Numbered from the stretch's first letter, positions 17,646-27,506 are shown. The stretch is 64,000 nt of DNA from Agromyces salentinus (GCF_009749395.1 NZ_WBIR01000014.1:53893-117892), one strand, 5' to 3'. Numbers and translations are program-made. The notes: generated by a model not told the origin, from the letters alone.

Positions 17646-18872
17646 GTGTCCACCGTGACGACCGATCGGACCGCGGCGACCGACCGCGCAGGGGGCACCC
17701 CCGGCGAGGTGTTCCGCGCCTTCCTGAAGCTCGGCGTCACCTCGTTCGGCGGTCCGATCGCACATCTCGGGTACTTCCGCGACGAGCTCGTGACGCGTCG
17801 CCGGTGGGTCGGCGAGCGCGACTACGCCGAGCTCGTCGCGCTCAGCCAGTTCCTGCCGGGGCCCGCCTCGAGCCAGGTCGGGTTCGCCCTCGGCCTCCTC
17901 CGCGCCGGGCCGATGGGCGCGCTCGCCGCGTGGCTGGCCTTCACGCTGCCGTCGGCGGTCCTCATGGTCGCGTTCGCGTACGGCGCGCCGCTGCTCGGCG
18001 GCGTGCTCGGCAGCGGCGTGCTCGAGGGCCTGAAGATCGTCGCCGTGGCCATCGTCGCGCAGGCGGTGTGGGGCATGGCGCGGAGCCTCACCCCCGACCC
18101 GCGGCGCGCCGCGATCGCCGTGGGCGCGGCGACGCTCGTGCTCCTGCTCGCCGGCACGGCGGGCCAGCTCGCGGCGATCGTGCTCGGCGCGCTCGCCGGG
18201 CTCGTGCTCTGCCGGATGCCGGCCGAGCAGGCGCCGCCGCCGCTGCCGTTCGCGGTGTCCCGGCGCGCCGGCCTCGTCTCGCTCGCCGTGCTCGTCGCGC
18301 TGCTCGTGCTCCTGCCCGTCGCGGCCGCGGCGTTCGGTGGCCCGGTGCTCGACCTCGCCGACGGCTTCTTCCGGGCCGGCGCCCTGGTGTTCGGCGGCGG
18401 GCACGTCGTGCTGCCGCTGCTGCAGGCGGAGTTCGTCGGGACCCCGTGGCTGACCGCCGAGGAGTTCCTCGCCGGCTACGGGGCCGCGCAGGCGATGCCG
18501 GGGCCGCTGTTCACCTTCGCCGCGTACCTCGGGGCCCTGGCGGCCCCCGGAGCGGCGGGCCTTGTCACCGCCGCCATCGCGCTCGTGGCCGTGTTCCTGC
18601 CCGGGTTCCTGATCCTCATCGGCGTCCTGCCCTTCTGGAACGGGCTCCGGGTGCGGCCGGGGGCCCAGTCGCTCATGCGCGGCGCGAACGCGGCGGTGGT
18701 CGGAATCCTGGCCGCGGCCCTCTACGACCCGGTCTTCGTCACCGCCGTCGTCGACCCGGGGAGCTTCGCCCTCGCGCTGGCCTGCTTCGTGCTCCTCGTC
18801 TCCTGGCGCACGCCGCCATGGGCGGTCGTGATCGTCGGCGCGCTCGGCGGCGTGCTCCTCGCGATGACCTGA
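17646..18872 (+). CDS. chrA: Chromate transporter (ChrA family)
   Basis: A 408-residue membrane protein made of two CHR domains. The first has FLKLGVTSFGGPIAHLGYFRDELV and LSQFLPGPASSQVGFALGLLRAG; the second has FFRAGALVFGGGHVVLPLLQAEFV and GYGAAQAMPGPLFTFAAYLG. The paired FGG and PGP motifs are family hallmarks. It exports chromate by exchange. GGAGG lies 6 nt before GTG 17646, which fixes the start in a frame that is open far upstream. No chrB regulator is adjacent. Confidence 0.92.
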   Translation: MSTVTTDRTAATDRAGGTPGEVFRAFLKLGVTSFGGPIAHLGYFRDELVTRRRWVGERDYAELVALSQFLPGPASSQVGFALGLLRAGPMGALAAWLAFTLPSAVLMVAFAYGAPLLGGVLGSGVLEGLKIVAVAIVAQAVWGMARSLTPDPRRAAIAVGAATLVLLLAGTAGQLAAIVLGALAGLVLCRMPAEQAPPPLPFAVSRRAGLVSLAVLVALLVLLPVAAAAFGGPVLDLADGFFRAGALVFGGGHVVLPLLQAEFVGTPWLTAEEFLAGYGAAQAMPGPLFTFAAYLGALAAPGAAGLVTAAIALVAVFLPGFLILIGVLPFWNGLRVRPGAQSLMRGANAAVVGILAAALYDPVFVTAVVDPGSFALALACFVLLVSWRTPPWAVVIVGALGGVLLAMT

Positions 18873-18875
18873 GGC

Positions 18876-19508
18876 TCAGGCCTCGGCGCCTCCGGTTCCG
18901 AGCGCCGCCGCGACCCGGCGTCGCAGGTCGGGCACGAGCTCCTCCTCGAACCAGGGATTGCGCTGGTGCCAGCCGACGTTGAGCGGCGACGGGTGCACGA
19001 CGGGGATCACGTCGGGGCCGACCTCGCGCCACGCGCGCACGGTCTCGGTGAGCGTCGGCCGGCGGCGGTCGCCCAGGTGGAACCGTTGCGCGTGCGCACC
19101 GACGAGGATCGTGAGCTTTGGTCGCACCACCGAGAGGATGCGCGGATGCCACGCCTCGGCGATGCCGCGCCGTGGCGGGAGGTCGCCCGACGCGCCCTTG
19201 CCCGGGTAGTAGAAGTCCATCGGCACGATCGCGAAGCGCGACACGTCGTCGAACTCGGGCCTCGTGACCCCCAGCCAGCGCAGCAGCCGATCACCGCTGG
19301 CATCGTTGAAGGGGATGCCGCTCTCCTGCGCCCGGCGCCCGGGGGCCTGGCTGACGATGAGGACGCGGGAGGCGGGCGAACCGGTGATGAGCGGCCGCCA
19401 GCCCTGCGCGGTGTACGACGCGTTCGCGGGGTCCGCGGCGATCTCGTCGCGGAGCGCCGCGAACCGGTCCGGCTGCGTGCCGCGTCCGCGGCGGGCGGTG
19501 TCGTCCAC
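18876..19508 (-). CDS. Uracil-DNA glycosylase family protein
   Basis: 210 residues from GTG 19508. The active-site motif appears as VLIVSQAPGRRAQESGIPFNDASG, and the second motif as PVVHPSPLNVGWHQRNPWFEE. Both are typical of the family 4/5-like uracil-DNA glycosylase superfamily that removes deaminated bases. Iron-sulfur cysteines are not seen, so the enzyme may be of a distinct subgroup. Its start lies only 29 bp from the divergent start of the DUF2207 gene. An ATG-ATG at about 19520 is out of frame and not used. Confidence 0.85.
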   Translation of the reverse strand: MDDTARRGRGTQPDRFAALRDEIAADPANASYTAQGWRPLITGSPASRVLIVSQAPGRRAQESGIPFNDASGDRLLRWLGVTRPEFDDVSRFAIVPMDFYYPGKGASGDLPPRRGIAEAWHPRILSVVRPKLTILVGAHAQRFHLGDRRRPTLTETVRAWREVGPDVIPVVHPSPLNVGWHQRNPWFEEELVPDLRRRVAAALGTGGAEA

Positions 19509-19537
19509 GCTGACATCATCCCCCCTAGAATCGCCGG

Positions 19538-22500
19538 GTGACCCGACGCCCCCGCCGCGATGACGACGACGCGTCCGCGGCATCCGCACCGACCGCGACC
19601 GGGATCCCCGATGACGCGCTCCGCGAGGAGCGCCCGAGGCACACCCCGCTCTGGGCGCTGCTGTCCGGCTGGCTGCTCGGCCTGGAGGCGTGGCTGCGCT
19701 CGCACGGCGGACGAGGGCTGCGCCGCGGCATCCGCGTGGCCTGGGGGCTCGTGGCGCTCTGCGGCGTCATCCTCCTCGTCGGTCCGGTCATCAACCCGCC
19801 GATGACCCTCGAGGACATCACCTCGTCGGCCTCGAGTGCGACCGACGACTGGATCGCCCGCGAGTTCGCCGCCGACTACGACATCGCGCGGGACGACGAG
19901 GGGCGGCTGCGCGCCGACGTCGAAGAGCGCATCACGGCGAACTTCCCCGAGGACGTCGAGGCCACCGGCATCCGGCGCGTGCTCGCCAGCGAGTACCAGG
20001 GCCACTCGCTCGATCCGTCCTCGATCACGGCCACGCTCGACGGCGTGCCCGTCGACGCCGAGGTCAGCCGGGGGCCGACGCAGGTCACCGTGACCATCGA
20101 CGGCGGCGAACCACTCGCCGGCGACCACGTCTTCGGGCTGGACTACCGGATGCGGGATCTCGCGTACGCCACGGTCGACGACGCGAGCGGGTCGACGGTC
20201 GACCTGCTCGAATGGGACGTCTTCGGCCCCTCGTGGCCGCAGGCGCTCGCCGGGCTCGACGTCGCGATCACCCTGCCCGACGACCTCGCCGACCGGCTCA
20301 TCCGCGAACCGCGCGGCAGCCTCGCGTGGACGCTGGTCGGCGGCGGCGAATGGCTCGAGCCGGAGGAGGGCGGCCTGGCCGGGACCTCCACGTACCGCCT
20401 GATGAACGACCAGAACATCCCGCCGCACGCGCAGGCGTGGTTCACGATGAGCTTCGAGGCCGGCACCTTCGAGATGCCGCCGCCGTCGCCGCTGTTCATC
20501 GTGCAGTCGTTCGGGCCACTGCTGCCGCTCGCGCTGCTCGTGGTCGCCCTGCTGTTCGCGCTCGCGGCTCGCGCGGTGGCGTGGGCCGATGCCCGCGGCC
20601 GGCCGTGGTTCGTCGCGAGGCACGACCCTCCCGAGGTGACGCCGTCGATCGCGGCGCAGGTCCTCGGCGCACCGCGGGCCGTGGAGCTCGGCTCGGCACT
20701 GGCGGCCATCCCACGACGGACGCGGGCCAGTCCGGCCGAGCTGGCGCGTGCCCGGCTGCACGCCGCTCGCGCCGCACGCCGCGCCGGCCGCCTCGGGGAC
20801 CTCCCCCGAGCGCTCACGCGGTACTGGTTCGGCGCCGATCATCGGCGGGTCGTCGCCGACGGCCTTCGCCGCGTGCCTGCCGGCTTCGTGCGCGACGCGT
20901 TCCTCGTCGCTCCCCCGGCGCTCGTGCTCGTGCAGTGGGGACTCGTGCGCCAGCTCTCGCACCAGGCGACGCTCGCCGTCGTCTGGTGGCCGGTCGCGTT
21001 CGTCGTCGCGTCGACGGTGATCGCGGCGGTCGTGATGTGGATCGCGTGGTCCTCGCGTCCGCTCACGCGCCGCGGAGCACTGGTCAAGCAGCACCTGCTC
21101 GGCATCGACGCCTCCGCGGACCGCACGCAGCTGCTCGACCGCGGGCCCTCGAACGATCCGGTTCTCCCGTACGCCGTGCTCGCCGCCGACGCACGTTCGG
21201 CCGGACGGCGGGTGGCCCTCCTGCTCGACGGGGAGATCGGCGACGCCTCGGCCGGGCGCGGGTGGCGCACGCCCGGTTACCTGAGCTGGCCCCGCCTCGT
21301 CGTGATCGGCGGATCCCTCCTCCTGCTGCCCGGCATGATCGCGATGATCGCGCTCGTGCCGAACCCGTACGAGCGCGGCATCCGCTACGCCGCCTTCGAC
21401 CAGGATGTGCCCGGCACGCTGTGGACGAGCGTCGAGACGGCCGACATCGTCGGCGAGCTCTCCAGGTCGGGCGACGGGCGCGCCCAGCTCCACGTCACCG
21501 AGACGCTCGAGGTCGCCTTCGACGACTCGAGCGGCCGGGTTCCCCAGTTCGCCGACCAGTGGCGCAACCGCGTCGAGGGCCAGTCGCTCGACCTGCGCGT
21601 GGACGCGGTGCGCATCGACGGCGACGACGTGCCGTTCACGACCGAGCAGGTGCGCGACACCCTGCTCATGCACACGATGCTGACCGAGGTGCTCTCGGGC
21701 ACCCGCGACGTCGTCGTCGAGTACACCTTGGGGTCGGCCGCCGTCGCGGCGACGGGCGACGAGGGCGGGTACGGCCGGGGACCGACCGTCGACCGGGTGC
21801 GCTGGGCGGCGCTGATCGAGAACTGGGACCTCGCCTCGTCCTGGCGCGACCACGACAGCCAGGAGTTCGCTCCCACCCGGCTCGAGTTCCGCGTCGCCGA
21901 CGACCTGTACGCCCTCGCGACGCAGGCGGGCTGGATCACGCGCGACACCGACGCCGCCGAGGAGGTGCGCGACTGGCCCGAGACCGTCGTGCCGTTCGGC
22001 GCGGTCGACGAGACCGTCGCCGACCTCGAGCGGCACGGCGTCGAGGAGACGACCGACTCGTCCGACGGCGTCGTCATCGCGGCCATCGCCTTCGAGGACA
22101 CCGAGTACGGCGTGCCGCTCGCCGTGGGCGTGGACGACCTCGGCGTTCGCCTGGACTTCCCGGCGGGCACCTTCGCCGGCCCCGACGAGGGCGCCTGGCG
22201 CACGTGGCAGGCGATCTCGGTGCTGCCGTTCGCCGCGACGCTCACGCTCGAGGTGCTCGCGATCCTCATCGGCGCGCTCGGCGTCCTCGCCGGCCTCGCG
22301 CGGGTGCCGGTAGCGTTCCGGCCGGGCGTGTTCCGCGACCTCGTCGTGTGGTTCGCCCCGCTGGCGACGCTCACCGCGGCCGTCGGGTTCTTCTGGCTCT
22401 GCGGCGACATGGTGCCCGAGCACCCGGTGCTCCCGGCACTCGGCCTGCCGCTCGTCGCGGCGATCGTCGCGGTCGTCGCCGCGCTCGTGCTGACAGCGCG

Positions 22501-22546
22501 CCGGCGGGCGGATCACGATGTCAGGGCGGCGCTCTCCCGGGCATGA
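19538..22546 (+). CDS. Double-length DUF2207-like membrane protein
   Basis: A 1002-residue protein. After a charged cytosolic start and one helix (about 66-86) comes an extracellular-type domain with ITANFPEDVEATGIRRVLAS, then helices and a soluble segment. The pattern repeats from about residue 600: one helix, LHVTETLEVAFDDSSGRVPQFAD, and C-terminal helices. This resembles two DUF2207 units in tandem, whereas the usual protein has one. Function is unknown. TAGAAT ends 6 nt before GTG 19538, so a leaderless start is likely. A related single-unit gene lies at 52247-54133. Confidence 0.72.
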   Translation: MTRRPRRDDDDASAASAPTATGIPDDALREERPRHTPLWALLSGWLLGLEAWLRSHGGRGLRRGIRVAWGLVALCGVILLVGPVINPPMTLEDITSSASSATDDWIAREFAADYDIARDDEGRLRADVEERITANFPEDVEATGIRRVLASEYQGHSLDPSSITATLDGVPVDAEVSRGPTQVTVTIDGGEPLAGDHVFGLDYRMRDLAYATVDDASGSTVDLLEWDVFGPSWPQALAGLDVAITLPDDLADRLIREPRGSLAWTLVGGGEWLEPEEGGLAGTSTYRLMNDQNIPPHAQAWFTMSFEAGTFEMPPPSPLFIVQSFGPLLPLALLVVALLFALAARAVAWADARGRPWFVARHDPPEVTPSIAAQVLGAPRAVELGSALAAIPRRTRASPAELARARLHAARAARRAGRLGDLPRALTRYWFGADHRRVVADGLRRVPAGFVRDAFLVAPPALVLVQWGLVRQLSHQATLAVVWWPVAFVVASTVIAAVVMWIAWSSRPLTRRGALVKQHLLGIDASADRTQLLDRGPSNDPVLPYAVLAADARSAGRRVALLLDGEIGDASAGRGWRTPGYLSWPRLVVIGGSLLLLPGMIAMIALVPNPYERGIRYAAFDQDVPGTLWTSVETADIVGELSRSGDGRAQLHVTETLEVAFDDSSGRVPQFADQWRNRVEGQSLDLRVDAVRIDGDDVPFTTEQVRDTLLMHTMLTEVLSGTRDVVVEYTLGSAAVAATGDEGGYGRGPTVDRVRWAALIENWDLASSWRDHDSQEFAPTRLEFRVADDLYALATQAGWITRDTDAAEEVRDWPETVVPFGAVDETVADLERHGVEETTDSSDGVVIAAIAFEDTEYGVPLAVGVDDLGVRLDFPAGTFAGPDEGAWRTWQAISVLPFAATLTLEVLAILIGALGVLAGLARVPVAFRPGVFRDLVVWFAPLATLTAAVGFFWLCGDMVPEHPVLPALGLPLVAAIVAVVAALVLTARRRADHDVRAALSRA

Positions 22547-22590
22547 CGGCCCCGGGCATGACGGCCTGCGCATGACCGCCCGGGCATGAC

Positions 22591-22632
22591 GAAGGCCCCC
22601 GGCCGGCTCGTGAGAGCGGGGCGGGGGCCTTC
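22591..22632. terminator. Hairpin between the DUF2207 gene and rpsO
   Basis: Perfect 11-bp arms GAAGGCCCCCG (22591-22601) and CGGGGGCCTTC (22622-22632) enclose 20 nt. The hairpin lies 46 bp beyond rpsO on the minus strand and 45 bp beyond the DUF2207 gene, so it can end both. Neither side has a U-tract. Confidence 0.65.
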
Positions 22633-22678
22633 GCAAGAAGTTCGCGGTATCAGCGAGAGCCGCGTCGAGGAACGACGC

Positions 22679-22948
22679 TTAGCGGCGCAGACCGAGACGC
22701 TCGATGAGCTTGCGGTAGCGCGTGATCTCGACATCGGCGAGGTAGCCGAGGAGACGTCGACGCTGGCCGACGAGGAGGAGCAGGCCACGACGCGAGTGGT
22801 GGTCGTGCTTGTGCTCCTTCAGGTGCTCGGTGAGGTCCTTGATCCGCTTCGTGAGGAGCGCGATCTGGACCTCGGGGGATCCAGTGTCACCGGGGTGGGT
22901 CGCGTACTCTTCGATGATCGCCTTCTTGACGTCTGCTTCGAGTGCCAT
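22679..22948 (-). CDS. rpsO: 30S ribosomal protein S15
   Basis: An 89-residue S15 of standard length: [39 protein letters not shown] helix and the conserved [24 protein letters not shown]. It binds 16S rRNA in the platform of the small subunit. ATG 22948 is preceded by AAGGGG at about 10 nt. In many actinobacteria pnp follows rpsO; here it does not follow directly, and a terminator does. Confidence 0.97.
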   Translation of the reverse strand: MALEADVKKAIIEEYATHPGDTGSPEVQIALLTKRIKDLTEHLKEHKHDHHSRRGLLLLVGQRRRLLGYLADVEITRYRKLIERLGLRR

Positions 22949-23259
22949 AGATGGGATCCCCTTTCTCGTCGTTGCGCGCTGCCCGGGGCCGGATGCCTGG
23001 GCTCTCTTGATGCGCGGCCGTTTCACGGCAACCTGACGAGTCTACCAGAGCGGATGCCCCGCGGCCGCCGGTGCTCGGATCCTCAGCCGAGCGGCCCCGT
23101 GCCGTGCCAAGGGCATCCACCGCCGTCGGGGGCGCGTCGTGGGGTCCGCATACGATACGTTCGCAGCATCCGCCGCCCTCGGAGCACGGCTCCCTGGCAG
23201 CGGAATCCGCCACCGCATTCGTCCCGGGCCGCACGCCGCGCCCGGAAGGGAGTACCGAC

Positions 23260-24438
23260 GTGTCCGACTCGCCGACCGACCGCGACCGGCAGCCGACCGA
23301 TCCCCCGCAGCCGCCGGCCATCCCGACGCCGGACCAGTTCGGGCTCGGCGAGCCCGCGGCCGGCCCGGTCGCGGCGGCCGGCGCCTCGGCCCCGCCCGTG
23401 CCGCCCGTTCCCCCGGCTCCGCCCGTTCCCCCGGTCCCGCCGTACGGCCCGGCGGCGACCGGGCAGGTTCCGAAAGCGCCGCCGGCGCCGCCCACGCCGT
23501 ACGGCGCGCCCGCCGCTCCCGCGTACGGCGCTCCCGCCGCACCCGCGTACGGCGCTCCCGCAGCACCCGCCTACGGCGCCCCCGCAGCACCCGTCGCCGC
23601 GCCGATGCAGCCGCCGCCCTACGGCCTTCCAGGAGCGGCGACCGCCGAACCGCGCAACACGCTCGGCCTCATCGCCCTCATCGTCGGCATCGTCGCGCTC
23701 GTGCTCGCGGCGATCCCGTTCGTGACCTTCATCGCCTGGCTGCCCGCCCTCGCTGCCGTGGGCCTCGGCATCGCGGCGCTCGTCGGCAAGCGCTCGAAGC
23801 GCAAGGGTCAGGGCGTGACCGGCCTGATCCTCGGCGTCGTCGCGTTCCTCCTGTCGATCGTCATGAGCATCCTCTCCGTGACGTGGGCCATCACGTCCTC
23901 GATCGACGCCGCCAACCAGTACTCCGGCACCGACGAGTCGATCGAGGGCAGCTACGCCGGCGACCTCGAACTGGTCACGGGCTCCGCCTCGGGCACGGTC
24001 ACCGACCCGTTCCCCATCGGCGAGACCGTCGAGCTGACCGACGGCGGCGAACCGTACTACTCGGTCACGCTCGGCGAACCCGACTTCGACGCCGACGCCC
24101 TCGTGGCGGCCGAGTACGAGTACAACGACGTGGCTCCAGAGGGCTCGTCCTACGTCATCGTCCCGGTGACCGTCCAGTTCCACGGCGACACCGTCGTGCC
24201 CGAGGCGACCTCGACACCGTGGAGCGAGGTCCGCGTCTCGTTCGCGACCGCCGACGGCGGCGTGATCGAGGAGGACTACGCCCTGATCCCCGAGGCGTTC
24301 TTCGACCTCCCCGACCTCGAGGCGGGCGAGAGCGCGACCGGCAACATGGCGTTCGTCATCCCCGACGCATCCGCCGAGGCCGGCACCTGGCTGGTGGACG
24401 TCGGCTGGATGGTCCAGTACCACGTCGCGGCCCAGTAG
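23260..24438 (+). CDS. Proline-rich membrane protein with DUF4190-like and DUF4352-like parts
   Basis: 392 residues. A Pro/Ala-rich cytosolic region includes four copies of an eight-residue YGAPAAPA unit. Two helices follow with the DUF4190-style VKGLALVGIA pattern (LGLIALIVGIVALVLAAIPF and GVTGLILGVVAFLLSIVM). After residue about 215 comes an extracellular beta-rich domain resembling DUF4352. Function unknown; perhaps envelope-associated. GGAAGGGAG stands before GTG 23260. A TACGAT hexamer at about 23153 is a candidate -10. Confidence 0.75.
   Translation: MSDSPTDRDRQPTDPPQPPAIPTPDQFGLGEPAAGPVAAAGASAPPVPPVPPAPPVPPVPPYGPAATGQVPKAPPAPPTPYGAPAAPAYGAPAAPAYGAPAAPAYGAPAAPVAAPMQPPPYGLPGAATAEPRNTLGLIALIVGIVALVLAAIPFVTFIAWLPALAAVGLGIAALVGKRSKRKGQGVTGLILGVVAFLLSIVMSILSVTWAITSSIDAANQYSGTDESIEGSYAGDLELVTGSASGTVTDPFPIGETVELTDGGEPYYSVTLGEPDFDADALVAAEYEYNDVAPEGSSYVIVPVTVQFHGDTVVPEATSTPWSEVRVSFATADGGVIEEDYALIPEAFFDLPDLEAGESATGNMAFVIPDASAEAGTWLVDVGWMVQYHVAAQ
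23500..23595 (+). repeat. Four tandem 24-bp units coding YGAPAAPA
   Basis: Four in-frame copies differ mainly at third codon positions. They sit in the proline-rich cytosolic region of the gene at 23260. Copy number may vary between strains. Confidence 0.85.
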
Positions 24439-24473
24439 GCCCACCCCCGTAGCCCGAGCCTCGCCGGCAGCCG

Positions 24474-25598
24474 CTACATGCCCGGCGCCGGTGCGGGTTC
24501 CCGCGCCTCGGCCATGGTCAGCCCCGGCGTCGCCTGCTTCCAGAGCTGGCGGGTGAGCACCAGCGCGAGGATCACGAGGGCGAGGAGCATCCAGCCGGGC
24601 CAGCCCAGCACGGTGCCCCACGGCCCGACGGGCAGGTCGTCGGCGTCGACGAAGATGAGCCACTGGGCGGTGGCCGTGTTGATGGCGCCGTGCGCGACGA
24701 CCGCGGGCCACACCGACGCCGAGCGCAGGCGCAGCCACCCGATGACGACCCCCGTCAGCACGCAGAACACCACCATCGCGAGCACCCCGAGCAGGTCGGT
24801 GCGCTGGTAGTTGTAGCCGAGCAGGATGATCGGCGAGTGCCAGAGCCCCCAGACCACGCCGGTCAGCAGGAGCGCCGGAAGCGTGCCGAGCGGCCGAAGG
24901 GAGGGCAGCAGCCAGCCGCGCCAGCCGATCTCCTCGCCGAAGGCGGCGATGCTGTTCACGACCGTCACGAGCGGCAGCGTCACGAGGGTGATGAGCACGA
25001 CCGTGCCGGGGTCGATCGGCACGGCGCCGGTTCCCTCGAACGCCGCCGTGATGCCGCTCAGGCCGGCGAAGTCGAGGCGGACGAGCCCCATGGCCTGTCC
25101 CAGCAGCATCGCGAGGAAGGGCAGCACGGTGAACAGGACGAAGGCGATCGCGATGAAGAGCCACGTGCGGCCGGCCGGGCGCATCGGCGAGAGGCCGAGG
25201 TAGCGCGGAATGCTCGCGGGCCGCCGCACCCACAGCACGACGACGAGCGTCGCGAGGGCGGGCGTGTACATGAGCACGAGCGCGAGCAGGCCGAAGAGGG
25301 GGTCGGCGAGCCCCTCGCCGCTCAGCCACACGGGAAGCACGACGAGCCAGCCGGCGCCGACCGCGATGGCCGTGAACACGGCGACGGCCGCCCACGGCAC
25401 GCGGTCGGGGAAGATCGGCCCACGCTCGGCGTTCTTCGCGCGCTGGCGCTCGGCGGCGCTGATCGGCGCAGCAGCGGATGCCGGCGGCGCCGCCGGCATC
25501 GGCGCTGCGGGGGCGGGCGGTGGCGTCGGCCCCTGCCGGGCCGTGGCGCCAGGCGGCACCCATGCGTCGTTCCGTGCGGGTCTGACCTCGTCGCTCAT
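24474..25598 (-). CDS. CPBP family intramembrane metalloprotease
   Basis: A 374-residue membrane protein. After a Pro/Ala-rich cytosolic start there are about eight helices. The CPBP (Abi) motifs are complete: EEIGWRGWLLP, then WGLWHSP, then VVAHGAIN. These supply the glutamate and histidine ligands of CAAX-type intramembrane proteases. Its substrate is unknown. ATG 25598 has a nearby GGAG. It lies downstream of another CPBP-like gene in the same direction, with 83 bp between. Confidence 0.88.
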   Translation of the reverse strand: MSDEVRPARNDAWVPPGATARQGPTPPPAPAAPMPAAPPASAAAPISAAERQRAKNAERGPIFPDRVPWAAVAVFTAIAVGAGWLVVLPVWLSGEGLADPLFGLLALVLMYTPALATLVVVLWVRRPASIPRYLGLSPMRPAGRTWLFIAIAFVLFTVLPFLAMLLGQAMGLVRLDFAGLSGITAAFEGTGAVPIDPGTVVLITLVTLPLVTVVNSIAAFGEEIGWRGWLLPSLRPLGTLPALLLTGVVWGLWHSPIILLGYNYQRTDLLGVLAMVVFCVLTGVVIGWLRLRSASVWPAVVAHGAINTATAQWLIFVDADDLPVGPWGTVLGWPGWMLLALVILALVLTRQLWKQATPGLTMAEAREPAPAPGM

Positions 25599-25681
25599 GA
25601 CTCCATGCCATCACTCCGGGAGGGTCGGGCGGATCCCCCGCAGTGCGGATTCCTCCGCTCCGTCGAGCGACGGATGCGGCG

Positions 25682-26533
25682 CTACGGCGCGAGCAGGAAG
25701 ATCGCCGGCCAGCCGGTGTGCGCGTAGACGATCACGGCGAACACCACGGCGTCGAAGAGCATGTGCACCACGAACACGTACAGGAGCGACTGCGTGAGCT
25801 TGAACGTGTAGCCCTGGATGAGCGCGAACGGGATCGTCAGCAGCGGGCCCCACGACTGGTAGCCGAGTTCCCAGAGGAAGGACACGAACACGATCGCCTG
25901 CAGGAGGTTCGCCTGCCACGACGGGAAGTGCCGGCGCAGCAGCACGAAGACCGTGCAGATGAAGAACAGCTCGTCCCACGTGCCGACGGCGGCGACGCCG
26001 ACGAACAGGCGCGCGATCGTGTCGGGCTCGGTCACCGTCGGCCAGTTCTGGTAGACCCCCGAGGTGATGAAGTAGAACGGCAGGATCAGCCAGCCGGCGA
26101 GGGTCACGAAGATCAGGTAGAGCCACTGCGTCCGGTTCCAGCGCCGCCCGGTGCGCCACGGGAAGCGGATGACGTGCTCGCGGTAGACGTACCTCGAGAT
26201 CAGGTACGGCACGAGCACCGCGAGTCCGAGCACGACCGCGAAGCGCACCATGCCCGCATCGGAGAGGTCCGCCTTCAGCGACACCGTCGAGATGATGACC
26301 TGGCCGACCGCGATGAGCGCGAGGTCGGCGAGCAGGCGCTCGGTGCGCCCGGAGCGGTCGCAGAGCCACGCGACGACGAGCCCGACGGCGAGCATCGCGT
26401 ACCCCGCGAGCGGCACCATGAACCCGAAGAGCAGCACGGCGGCGCCGCAGACGAGGAGCGCCGGCAGGAGCGCGATCGGATGCGTCCGCAGCGCGGCGAC
26501 GTCGGCGGCGTCGGCGACGGTCGTGTGCGGCAC
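25682..26533 (-). CDS. CPBP-like membrane protein with altered active-site motif
   Basis: A 283-residue membrane protein with about eight helices. The expected EExxxR motif appears as WDELFFICTVFVLLRR, so the first glutamate is aspartate. The later motifs read FVSFLWELGYQSWGP and VVHMLFDAVVF, keeping histidine and aspartate at the end but lacking the histidine of motif 2. It may be a weak or inactive relative of the CPBP proteases. GTG 26533 lies 9 bp after the HAD gene, indicating co-transcription. Confidence 0.72.
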   Translation of the reverse strand: MPHTTVADAADVAALRTHPIALLPALLVCGAAVLLFGFMVPLAGYAMLAVGLVVAWLCDRSGRTERLLADLALIAVGQVIISTVSLKADLSDAGMVRFAVVLGLAVLVPYLISRYVYREHVIRFPWRTGRRWNRTQWLYLIFVTLAGWLILPFYFITSGVYQNWPTVTEPDTIARLFVGVAAVGTWDELFFICTVFVLLRRHFPSWQANLLQAIVFVSFLWELGYQSWGPLLTIPFALIQGYTFKLTQSLLYVFVVHMLFDAVVFAVIVYAHTGWPAIFLLAP

Positions 26534-26542
26534 GGCAGCCCC

Positions 26543-27433
26543 CTACTCGTCGTCGGCGAGTTGGCCGCGACGCGACGCCTCGGCCCAGCGGGAGAGGAAG
26601 CGCGCGCCCGCCTCGTCGTGGATCAGCTCGCCCGCGGTCAGCACCGGGTACGACGTCGCCGGGATGCCCTCGGCCGGGCGCACGTCGACGTGGCGCACGG
26701 ACTCGCCGCGTTCGGCGAGCCAGTCGGCCATGCGGTAGTCGCCGCGCGAGTCGCCCATCGTGCGCCAGTTCCGGGGCCGGATGCCGCGCTCGTCGAGCAG
26801 CGCGACGGCGCGCTCCGCGCCGAGGTCCTTGCCGAGGCGCACGGACTCGACGTCGGTCGAGATGATCGTGGGATCGATGCGCCACTGCACGCGCCCCGCG
26901 GCATCCGGTCGCTCGTCGTCCTCACGCACCGTGCCGAATCCGCGCGAGGCGAGCGCCTCGTGGGCGTGGGCGTCGAACCGCGGCTGCGCGCGGAGGTAGT
27001 CGTCGGATGCCACGTGCACGTGCTGCTCGACCGAGACCATGGCGCGCTTGGTGTCGTCGAAGAACCCGAACTCGTCGAAGTGCTCGGCGACGTAGGCGCG
27101 CATGTCGGCGGCGAAGTCGGCGGGCATCGCGAGGTCGAGGTCGACGAACACCTCGCCGAGCCCCTGCCGGCCGATCTCCGCCCAGACGGCGCCCTTCTCG
27201 CAGATCGCCCAGACCGGCGCGCCGGGCTGCAGGCCGGCGGCGAGGAGCGGCGGCACGACCTGTTCGGCGATGAACGCGTCCGACCGCCCCGTGTTGAAGA
27301 TGACGGGATTGCGCGCGTTCGCGAGCTCCGCGAGGTCGCGGGCGATCGAGTCGATCGCGATCGAGCGGGTCACGGGGCTCGCGATGGGACCGTCGACGTC
27401 GAGGAGGAGGCCGAGGAGCGGGGTTGAGGTCAC
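26543..27433 (-). CDS. HAD superfamily hydrolase
   Basis: 296 residues. Motif I LLLDVDGPIASP carries the nucleophile and acid/base aspartates (DxD), motif II is FNTGRSD, and motif IV is MGDSRGDYRMADWL. A cap region of about 100 residues sits in the middle, as in Cof-type phosphatases. The substrate is unknown. GTG 27433 is preferred because TAGGCT ends 6 nt before it; GTG 27436 is adjacent. It is followed by the two CPBP-type genes, suggesting one transcription unit. Confidence 0.82.
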   Translation of the reverse strand: MTSTPLLGLLLDVDGPIASPVTRSIAIDSIARDLAELANARNPVIFNTGRSDAFIAEQVVPPLLAAGLQPGAPVWAICEKGAVWAEIGRQGLGEVFVDLDLAMPADFAADMRAYVAEHFDEFGFFDDTKRAMVSVEQHVHVASDDYLRAQPRFDAHAHEALASRGFGTVREDDERPDAAGRVQWRIDPTIISTDVESVRLGKDLGAERAVALLDERGIRPRNWRTMGDSRGDYRMADWLAERGESVRHVDVRPAEGIPATSYPVLTAGELIHDEAGARFLSRWAEASRRGQLADDE

Positions 27434-27506
27434 CACTCCAGCCTATTCGCGCGGCGCGGCCCGCGCGCCGCCCGCCGATGTCGGCAGTGGATGCGAGCAT
27501 CGACGC

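Noticed and set aside
19007..22636. Open frame of about 1200 codons antisense to the DUF2207 and UDG genes
   Set aside because: Composition is Arg/Gly/Asp-rich without domains, and it mirrors well-supported genes; long antisense frames are common at 70% GC.
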